DNA of 64,000 bases from Taeniopygia guttata (lineage: Eukaryota; Chordata; Aves; Passeriformes; Estrildidae), in assembly GCF_048771995.1 (NCBI RefSeq), contig NC_133063.1:8072001-8136000 (forward strand), read 5' to 3'. The notes under the pieces were generated by a model that saw nothing but the letters and a program-made list of their open reading frames with translations, was not told the origin of the DNA and made no database searches. Positions 1 to 11,100 of this stretch are shown here, piece by piece. The position numbers and the translations under genes are program-made. Position 1 is the stretch's first letter. Every line of letters starts with the position of its first letter.

Positions 1-2080
1 TAAGTGTGCCTGTAAGCAAATAATTCAATAGAACACAGGGTACAACTGGAAATAGTTAATGGATCTGAGGGAGCAGAGCTAGTTTTAGCAAAAAAAAAAA
101 AACCTGTTTCAGAACTTTGGAATCAGACTTTTTTTTAAAACCTCTGTCTAAGCAAAAAAAAAAAAAAAAAAACCCAAAAAAAAAACCAGCTTCCAAATGG
201 CCATTCCATAGTCCAACAGTGACTTTTAAAATACTTGTAAGTATACTAAAGCAAATAAATTTCTTTCTGCTGTTTGCTTCTTTTACGGCTGCGCCATTTG
301 ACTTGGGCAGGTACCCCAATTTCATCATCGACTGCATACATGACAATTTCTGTCATGGTGGTAGGATGTGCTTTAAGAAGAAAAAGCCTTCTTCAGGTCT
401 TTGGTAAAAGAGTGTGACCAGGCTAAGACTGTGTGCTGGGGAGCTGGCATAGTGGATATGGCTTATGTTACACTTACTTTGCCTGCGTTGTCTTCCTTTT
501 CTAGATCCTGGTGAGAGATTTGTCTTCTTCATGTTTCATAGTTCCCTTATTTATTCACTAGGCAATTCTGTCAGCCCTTCTTAATTCTCTGGAAATTTGG
601 AACTGATATTACAGATTATTCACTAAAACCTTTCCTTGACAAGAAAGTACAGAGAAAGAACCTATATCAAAGAGGCTTGGAAATGCATGGAGAAGTACAG
701 AAAGAAGCAAGTTGTCACTCTGAGCATAGAGCCTGACTGATCAGTTGCAAGAACTGTGATTATCTCTCCCCATTCCATCATGCGAGCAGCATTGCATCTG
801 TAGTTCACTTGTATAGCTTTTCACTCAAGCAAAGGCAAAGTGCCTATGGAAGAGCAGGCAAGACTTCAGGAGAAGTGGTCAGGTTGCATTGTACCAGAAA
901 AATCAGTTGTAGTGTCCTGGTATGGTTGGAAAAATCATCTTTGAGAGAGGTTGCCAAGGCTTCACTCATTGCTGTTGTGTGACCAGGGCTGGACTTATGT
1001 CAAGGGTGCTTAAAAAGCCTTTTGCTCAGGTCGAAGCCAGAATTTGGCCGCCAGGTCAAGACTGTTTCTTGGGCCAAACAGCAGTAAGTCACACTAACAG
1101 AATCTTCTCAACAGAAATTCATTGTTAATTCTTATTTGGCACTTCATACTGGCAAAAAATTCTCCATCCCTTTCATATTTCAGTTAAATCAGGCCATAAG
1201 TTCAGAAGTTGTGGGAAATTAATCTGCACAGTACCTTGTATTTGTTTCTACTGGATGCCAGGCAAGAAAAGCCTTTCAGGAATTTAAAGCACATCTTCTA
1301 GTGTATCACATACAAATTGCAAACGCCATTTTTCATTCCCTGGATAAAAGAATTCCAGTGTTCCCATCCATGTGCATGCCCACATTTTGGTACCTGTGTT
1401 CCTGCAAGATTCCTTGACACAAAGGAATGCATCATAGGGTGCTAACTATTTGAATACATTTATTCAAAGCTGGATGAAAGATTTTCAGGCTGAGATCCTG
1501 GGAGTACAGGAGAAATATTAAACAAATGCTTACAATGGGGTAAAAATTACAGACGTGTGCATGAAATCAGCGTTCTTTGAAAGATACAAAGTTATTTTTC
1601 ATCTGGACCTTAATCCATATGGGATGCTACTAAGTAATCTGTATTATATACTGCAGATTAGAAGTACATTAAGAAAGACTGCATATGGGGCAGTGTGAAA
1701 AGTGCTGGCCAAGTAGTGGGCAATCCAATGGAAAGTGAGAAAACAAATTAAGCAAAAAAAGAAAATCTATGTAAATTTTACTTCATCAGAGAGTTAAAAA
1801 TTGTAATATTCAGTGAAAAAACAGAACGCAGCGAGCAAATCCATATATTATATTGCTTCTATTGCTGCTAAAATAGGTAAAGGGCATGCATTAGTCAAGA
1901 GACATGATTTGCTTATGGTGAACACCTGTTACTCTGAGGACGGAATATTGTGTACAATTCCAAGAACCCAAGTCTTACGCAAATTTTGAGAAGGAAGCCA
2001 TCTGACTCATTATCTACTAATCAAGTCCTATCTTTGCTATAATATTTACACTTGTATTTTTTATTACCTTTTTTCTTCAG
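1..2080. other. IDUA intron 2 (partial)
   Basis: No exon of IDUA or another gene is recognisable. Contents are plain A/T-rich sequence and one A/C-rich tract at about 153-187. The 96-aa frames over that tract are low-complexity artefacts. Confidence 0.6.
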
Positions 2081-2163
2081 AGTGGTGAATGGCAAACTTA
2101 ACTACGATTTTACTGCCTTGGATAACTTTATGGATCGCCTGTGGCAAAATAAGCTGATTCCAG
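2081..2163 (+). CDS. IDUA: IDUA exon (human exon 3 equivalent)
   Basis: Encodes [16 protein letters not shown] and on to LIP, early part of the GH39 barrel. It follows a ttttcttcag acceptor and ends at ccag before gtaagg. The first base completes a codon begun in an exon outside the window. Confidence 0.9.
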
Positions 2164-5100
2164 GTAAGGGCAGCTACCTGCCTCCACAGCTTGGTATATC
2201 TGTTCATCCATATTGTACAATCATTAGAATATTCTTAGAAAGCTTTTCCAAAGCTGGCTTTGATAAAAGATTCATTATTTACCTATTTGCCTTTACATCA
2301 TGTCCCAGTGTGAGCAGAATGATATTGAAGCAATTAAAACAACACAATTGGTTTTACATTGCCTTTGAAGGCAGTTTCATATGGTTGTACTTGTAAATGA
2401 GGTCTCTTGAAGAGAATTGACATACACCTAAAAAGGCCAGAGAAGCAGATATTCCAGGTATAACTTTCCATAAATTTATGCAAACATCCAGTGTTTCAAG
2501 TTTCCTCTGAGCCCTGCATTTATGTTGACAACTATCAGCTTTAACTACTATAGTCACTGACAAGTAACAAGTAAACAACCTCAAATCTGAAATATTTCTG
2601 GTGGGAACGTGTGGAAACAGGAAAGACAACCCATTTAATTACGCTTCTTCATTAACAAGTTTGTTACAGATGATGTGATAACCCTTCATTAATAAAAATG
2701 AGATAGCATTCACAAAAAAAGGAGACCACGGAGACCAATTTCTTATGTCTTTTTTAGGATTTGAATTGATGGGGAATCCATCAGGATATTTTTTAGATTT
2801 TGAAGATAAGGAACATGTAGTACAGTGGAGAAACTTAATTACTGTTCTGGCCAGGAGATACATAGGTAAGTTAAAGAAAGAAAAGTGTTGTTATTTGTTC
2901 TGTCATAATCCTTTCTAGCTGCTTCAAAAAGTTCTGTGTATTATGATCAGTTTCAAGACTCTGGATTTCAACACAAAACTGGAAAACAAACATGCCAGAA
3001 CAGACCATGGAAACCATGGGATAATAGTCCCTCTTTTTACTGATCTGTAGCCAAGATCCAGAATGAATGGAGTGTTCTGGGTAGCACATTTGGCCTGCCT
3101 CGAAGGGCTGACTTTTAGCCTTGTTATATTGTTGTGGTTGTAAACTACCAGCTTTCACTGGAGCATGATAACCTGAACACTTCTTGTATGCCATCGTCAA
3201 ATATTTCTAACAAGGCAGAAGGCTCAACCTGAATTAAGGGTAGGTGAGTGCCCTAATCACAAAGCTGTATGTCATCTCCCTCTCACCTTCCATCTTTTTC
3301 AAATATTGCTGCATTTCATCAAAAATGAGAAATAATTTTGAAACTCACAAATTCCATTTCCCTCATTATTTTTAATAATGAGGGAAATGATCTAGTGATA
3401 GTTCTGGGTGCTGAGCCTCACCTGCAGCCTGAACTAATAGTATTGTCTGTGTAAGTAACTTAATGATAGTATTGGATATGCAGCTCACTGATAAATGAGA
3501 CCTCTCCTACAGATAGGTATGGATTGGAGCATGTTGCTAAATGGAATTTTGAGACATGGAATGAGCCAGACCACCACGACTTTGACAATGTGTCTATGAC
3601 AGTAAAAGGTGAGCATGTTTTGGAGCACTTCTGAGTGTGGTGAAGTGAGACAGGTGTATGGGCTGAGCAGAGGGGTGACAGTGAGATGTAAGTTATACTT
3701 ACAGAGAAGTAAGGTGGACAGCAATGATAAGGAATGTGACAGGTATGCCAAATCTGTTTTGCTAAGGTCATGTTACTGGCTCCAATTTATTCTATACTTG
3801 GGTATCAGGGGTTGTGGTGCAGAAAAACAAAACAAGGGTTACACTAAGAAGATGCAGTTCGTTAACAGCCTATAAAGTACAGATAGTAAGTAGCAGTAAG
3901 GGGGAGGAGGGTGGAATAAGAGGAAGACTTCACTGAAGTTGCATGCTTTGGCAACATGCTCATACAAGACCTTTAGAAGAACCTTGTGAAGGCAGCTGAA
4001 GTTCTGATGTCTTCTTGTGCTGTCAGTGCATAGGAAGGGGTAGTCCCAATTCATGAGGCCTTGTAAATAAATCAAATAACAAGGCTGTAAGATCTCGTCA
4101 TAGTTTTAGATCCAGTTTCTGTTTTGAGTTACCGAGGTCTTGCAAATAAATCAAATAACAAGGCTATAAGATCTCCTCATAGTTTTAGATCCAGTTTCTG
4201 TTTTGAGTTACCATCTTTGATATATTCATCTGCTTGGACTTCAGGGTTTCTCAACTATTATGATGCTTGTTCAGAAGGATTAAGAGCAGCCAGTCCTTTT
4301 CTAAAATTTGGAGGGCCTGGGGATTCCTTCCATCCCTTACCCAAGTCACCCATGTGCTGGGGTCTTCTGTGTCATTGCTACAATGGGACCAACTTCTTCA
4401 CAGGGGAGACTGGTGTAAGGCTGGATTACATCTCTCTCCATAAGAAGGTTAGTCCAAGATTTCAGTTTAAAGCCATTTATTTAAATCAGTTCAATCAAAG
4501 TTATATTTTATTCTGATTTACAAAGTTGATGATGATGATGATGAGTGTCCAGTCTATAGCAGCAAGTACGCCTTCTTGAAAAACTTTAAAGATGTTCAGT
4601 TACAAGATTTCAACTCAAAGCAAATTTGTCTTTACCTAATTCCCAAAAGGAAATAACTCTTCTGTTGGAGTCCAGAACATCCCTCTGGCTGCCCTGGCTG
4701 TCTCAAGACCCTAGCAAGGGTCTCAGAGACCTGGCAAGAAGTCAAAAACATTTGTGGTTTCAGTTTTAGCCCATGGAAAACTCCCAGCTCTAGATGAGGA
4801 ATTACAAGACATAAGGGTTTTAGTAGTGTGATATTTGAACTAAAACAGGGTGGAAAAGTAGAATTTCAGATATTTTAGGATGTAATTCATGGGGGTACAA
4901 GATGGAGGAATCTGGGCGTGTCCTAGCCTTCTTTTCTTTCTTCTTGTCCTCCATGTCTTGCTGTGATAGTGACACTTTTTTATTGGTTTAAAGTAGAGAC
5001 ACAGTGTCCAACATAAATATTAGGTATTGGTAATAAATTGTAAACATAGTATATGTAACTTTTGATATCAAAGTAAACACCACCCGAGAGGGCACAGCGG

Positions 5101-8100
5101 AATGTTATTATGCCTCCTTGCTAGCCAAAGCTTGGCAGGTCGAGAGAAAATATTTTAGATAAGAAGAAATAAACAACCTTGAAAGCACAACTGGAAGCAT
5201 TCCAAGTCTCCTCATTTGGCTGTGTTTGGGCTAGGGAAGCAAAGACTCTTTTCAGATCTCTCTTGGAGTCACCCTGACTTTCAGGAACCATGAGAGAGAA
5301 ACCAACATTGTTCTACTTTTCGATTTTATGTTCTAGGAGGAGCTGATATAAGTAGCACATGCTGTAGTAGATGAGGTAAAAATACTAATTTTGTTGGTCC
5401 ACAGCAGCTTGGTGACCAAGGAATATGTTTTCAGAATGTTTTATGTTTATGACTCTAGGTTATGTCTGTATGTTTACCACTGTTTTCTCATTACTACTAA
5501 GGAGATATGAAATATTGTTGCAGGGAGATGGGAATTCTCTCTACATCTTGCAACAAGAAATAGAGGCAGTTCAACAAATTCAGAAGCTGTTTCCAAGTTT
5601 TTCATCTATTGCTGTATATAACAATGAAGCAGATCCAATGGTTGGATGGTCCATTCCACAGCTCTGGCGAGCTGATGTGACCTATGCTGCTATGGTTGTA
5701 AAGGTAATAGTTCATTGGTAGTTTTGGAACATTGGTAGTTGTGTCCCTTAATGTGTTTTTGCAGTTGAAATATAGACTTAACCGTTAATTTTTAAGCAGC
5801 TACTTAGACTAATAAATCCAAAAAAAGGAGATCTCCCTACTGGGGCAGTAGGGGGTTTCCCTAAATAGTCTCGTTTTAGTAGCTTGATTTAGTAGCTTGA
5901 TTTAATTTGTAAATTTAATTTCATTTTAGTTTTCTTCATCTTTCCTTAAAAAAAAAACGTCTGGCCCAGAACCAAAGTGAGAACTTGTCAGAAGAACTGA
6001 GTTGTAGAATGTATACAGTCCCCCAGTTAGAGCTATCTGATAATATTACTCCCACACATGGCCTCTCCATGCAACACTACTGCTCTGATATCAGTACTGC
6101 TGGCTGTCACCTCACATATGTGAGAGTTATTTCCCAGCTCCTTCAGAAGTTTATCTCATAAAGAGACATCAAGTATAATAAAGAAGTGCCTTGAGCTCTC
6201 ACTATAGTCCATTCCTTGGTTTGGGATACTAGCTGTACACATGATCTTATTAATTACTGCTGGTAATTACTGATGTTGACCAGAAAAGCAGAAGAAGAAG
6301 AGAGTGCTCAACATTCCCAGCTCTGCAGTAATTGCACCCTGGCCCCAGGGCAAGCTCAGCTCTTCCCCTGTGTAGTAATAACTTCCACTGCAGGCCTGGT
6401 GCTTTGCGAGCGACTACCTTAAACAGCACATAGAGTCCAAGTGCTCCTTTACAAAGGAATAATTCCCAAACACAGGAGCCTATATGTCACCCAGAAACAA
6501 GATGCATCTAATCAGCTGCCCCTGAGGAGACAAACGCTCCCAGTTCCCTGAGACTGCACATACAAACCTCTAACTGCATATACATCTTCTCTAAGGCAAC
6601 AAGTCATTGACTGCATCACAGTGAGTTTGCAAGACAAAATAGCACTGCTTATAATGATGTGGTGATTTGAAGGGCAAAAGAAAGACACATCCAGTGGAAA
6701 ATTAACACTTGGTTGTATAGAAGTTGAAGCACTGTGTTCCTTCTGAGACATAATTGTGAGACTGTTCAGTTGTCAGCCTTCTGAAGTTCTGCTTAATTCT
6801 GATACTTGGGCACAATCTAATAAGCAGAGGACTTGGGAATTTTTATGTTTTTCAGGAGAGCAGCACAGTACCCAGTGAAACACCAGGAGAATTAATTCCA
6901 AGTTAGCACCAAGTGGGAAAAATGACTTATTGAGAAACAGAATGCAGGATCAGACACTGATGTAGTGGGTACAAAGCAACTCCAGATTTGGAGAATCATT
7001 TAGATTTAATTCAGATGGTAAATCCTGATTTCTAATTAAGTATTTGAGACAGAGGGGCATAATTTGTAGTGCAATAGACAAGGAAATGTATTCATTATCT
7101 GTGAAGAGTTCTAGTATTAATTATTTCTGAGACTTACTACTGGCAAAGCTATGCGGGTACTTCAGATTTTACAGTGATTAATACATCACCTACAGTACAG
7201 TTTTTCCAAGCTTTGTGATAAACAGTTATTTTCTACAGTCTTTTCTAAAAGGCAGAGTCACAGTTCTTCACAGAATGCTGTAAATATTTAAAAAAAAATG
7301 CAGAGACTGCATGCTTTTTGTTTTTTCTCCAGGGTGAACGTTCATTTTCTCTATGATTTCGCAGGTAATCATCCAGCACCAAAACCTGCTCATTTCCAAA
7401 GCCAACAACACCATCAACTACTCGTTACTGAGTAATGACAATGCCTTCTTGAGCTACTACCCCCATTACTTCACCCAGCGGACTCTGACAGCACGTTTTC
7501 AGATGAACAACACAAAGCCACCCCATGTCCAGATGGTGCGGAAACCAGTGCTGACTGCCATGGGCTTGCTGGCACTGCTAGGTATAGTAAAGAGCACATC
7601 AATTACCCGTCCTACCTAGAAGCTTCCAGCCTAGAAAGAGAGTTCCAGCCATCTTGCTATTTGTAAAAGCATGAGTTCCCTTACTCACTGTTTACTAGCT
7701 GTGTTAAGAAAATGAAACTTCATTTCCTCAGACAGATAGATAGCTCAGAAAATATTCCTGAGAGTCTGTTATCTGTTTGATTTAACTTACTGCTTTGTTT
7801 ATACCCTCTGTGTGCCAACCACTCATTTTTTGTTGACTGGTGCTTCTCTCTTGTGATGCAAGGGGCACAGCCCCTCAGGCTGCAGCTGTCTAAGAAATCC
7901 CTGTGGCTAGAAGACTCATGCAGCATATTACATGGAGAACTTCATTCATTGTCACCTGTTTGCATGTTGCTAGCTGAACTGCTAAGTATAAGAACTGCTG
8001 TAGTATATGCATACTCTGCTGTTGTAAAATATTATCTGACTGAAGGCTGTAACTGGTAAAATAAGGCAGAACATAGCTCAACCTTTGCCCAATCTCTTTG

Positions 8101-11100
8101 CATGCTTTGACCCTGAAGCTTCTGACACAGGACTGACTAATAGTGATGCTTACAGTTGTCACATTTTTTAAAGGAGAAAAGCAGATTTTTGCAGAAGTGA
8201 AGATCAGAGGAGATGAAAGCGCTGAAAACAGCACAGTTGGTGTGCTGGCATCTGTGCACACCCCAAGTGAGACACAGCCCTCAGACAGCTGGCAAGCTAC
8301 AGTACTGATGTATTCAAGTGAGGATAACAGGACTTCATCCAACATCAGCACTGTCATAGTGAATGCCACCCACTTCCCCAAACACAGAGGTAAACAAATA
8401 TCATGTAGACAGCTCATGTTAAGTGAGCTTTAAGACAGAATAGCAGCTGGAAAACTTCTACTGCTACTAAAACTACTACCTTTTACTGCAAGACTGAATT
8501 TAATTTCCTAGCTTCCTCTGTCATCTTTTGTGCACTCCTAGATTTTCTGAGATATAATGGTGTCCTTCTTTTGAAAGGTTCATTCCTAATGTCTACGCTT
8601 CAACCCTGCCTTTAATGGCAACTGCCAAGTGCTACCTTTTTGGAAAACTGATCTCAGTGTACTTGGCTGGATATTGCCAGGCAGCAATTCCCTTAATGAG
8701 ATGACTCCAAGACAGCCAACACGAACAATTGCACAGCTGATGCAGTTACCCAACAAATACATGCAAAAAGAGGCTTTTGGTTCTGGTTGTGGAAGTAATA
8801 GTTTAAAATGTAAACTTTGCAAATGCAAATTGTACAGCCTCATGAGAGTGCTAGCCATGGGACTTTGCAGTGGAGGTCAGGCTCCAAAGAGCTGAAATCA
8901 CTTTTGAAAAGGTAGACTTACATACCTGCTGAATATATTCTTGTTAATCTTTAGATCCAAGTAAAGAGTTTCCTTCTTTTTTTGTGTGTGTGTTCCTACA
9001 GAGATGGTGTATGTGATGTATTACATGGATAACAACCAAACCAATCCCTATCTGAAGTGGAAGAACCTAGGAAGCCCTGACTTTCCATCTCCAGAACAGT
9101 TCCAGCAAATAAGGGATGCTGAGGTATGATTATGTGTTTGCTTGAAGTGTTGTACAGGTAAAGTGCTTGTGAAAAAGGCAACAAATCAGGCCTGTTACAA
9201 AAATTTCTGTAGCCTACAGTCATTCACTTTTCATATATACAAAAAAATTCATTTGCAGTCCTGCAGAAAAGTGTAGCTCATGCACAATTTATGCCTTTGT
9301 GTCTGTGTTATATGACCTCTTCACTCTGGGCCTAGCCATAAAATAATGCTCTTGGGGAAGTTCCACCTTCTCTCTGAATCTTCAGTGGGCTTTGAGACTC
9401 TTTCTGTTCCATCTCCCCAAGTAAGTCACATGGCCCTGTGTATATTACAGAATAGCCAAATTGCTGCATTAAAAAAATGAAATTAACCCCCTTAATAATA
9501 AGAAACAAATACCTCCCTGAGGTGAAAACTAACTAGTGCAAGTTTGGAAAACTGCAAGGGGCTCACAGGGAGACCGACAGTTTTGCCTTATCCTCACTAG
9601 TGCTGAATGCACCACAGAGGTAATTAGGGAGTCAGTCTTCTCTGAGAAGTCCTCTCCTCCCTAGGGATGAAAGCCATGCGGAGATTGCTTACTGTATGTG
9701 AGCATATGTGAGCAGTCTGTCACTTCAGCTCCCCCTCCCATAGTTTCCCCTATGCATTCAGACTCCCAGGTGAAAAACGGAGGTCATCTTTATCCCCTCC
9801 AGGACCCACAGACAGACTACTCACTTTCTGACTTTGTAATACAGTACTGTGTCTTCTCTTCCCAGTCACCATAACTGACTTTTGCTAAGGCCTGTGGAAT
9901 ACTGTAGGAGACATCAGCTCTTCCTTGAAAAGGGCAGCAGCAAGATTTTAGATGCTCTTGGCTATCTGTTACAGCCTCGTCCCCAGAGACCAGCTGTGTA
10001 GCTGTTGTAGCTAGCAGTAACTTGCTGTGCACACTGGGGAGAGATGGGGCCATGGTTTGTAAAGACCTCTAGCCTGAAAGGAATCCATGGGAGATTACAA
10101 AAGTGACAGATTATGCCTAAAGGGCATTTGTGATCAACCCAACTTGTGAGATAGACAAACCCTCTGTTTCCTGAAGAGCTGGAAAACAGGTGAGTATAAA
10201 GTCTCCCAGTGTGGAGAACTTTGATGCCTGTAAGCATTAGCAGTACCAACTCTATGGGAAATTTAAGAGTCCTAAAGTAAATACACAGGCACTTTACACT
10301 GGTTTAACAGTTGGTCTTTAGGTGCTGTAATGAAAGATTTTTCACAACATTACTTTTTGGCTCTGCAGGACCCACTGGTAACAGGTCCATTCCCATTTCC
10401 TGAAGCTGGCATCCTGACACTGAAGCAAGACTTTCCTGTTCCCTCAGTCTTTCTTATCCACATCTGTGCAAGACCCAGATCAGCTCCTGATCAAGTATGT
10501 GTTGTATTCTACCATCAGACACATCAAAACTGAAACTGCTTCCTGCCTTAAATCTTAGAAGAAGACCATTTGAGTTAATTAATTGTTAAAAGTGTAATAA
10601 TTAGTAAATAAAAAATTCTTCTCTCATTTGATGAGAAGGCTCTCAACGATATAATTCAAGATAAAGTACTACACAGCAAGTGATAGGAGCTATGTGACAG
10701 CTCCTATCACTTGCTATGTAGTACTTTATCTTGAATTACATCTTGTAGTACTTTATCATCACTAAGATCAATGGAAGTTCCTATAGTGGGAAATTAATAA
10801 AACAGTCCTGAAAATGCAATCTCTCTTTAAAAATTACATGGTATGCTACAAGAACTGACAAGTTAATCGACAGCTAAAATGGAATCATGGCTGCCATATT
10901 AGACATATGTATCTGCTCATTCAGTCTCACCCATGTTCACAATGGTACCCAGAGCCTCTGAAGGTCCTCTGCAGCATTGATGAGTGGGAGACATAGGCTG
11001 CAAAAAGCTACAGAGCCAAGAATTTTGTTTTTATACCTGATCTCACTGGAAAAAAACCCAAGTAATTTGTAAAGAAGTATGAACACAGAAATTTGACCTG

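Noticed and set aside
7890-8417. 175-aa minus-strand open frame
   Set aside because: Antisense shadow of the IDUA exon at 8174-8389.
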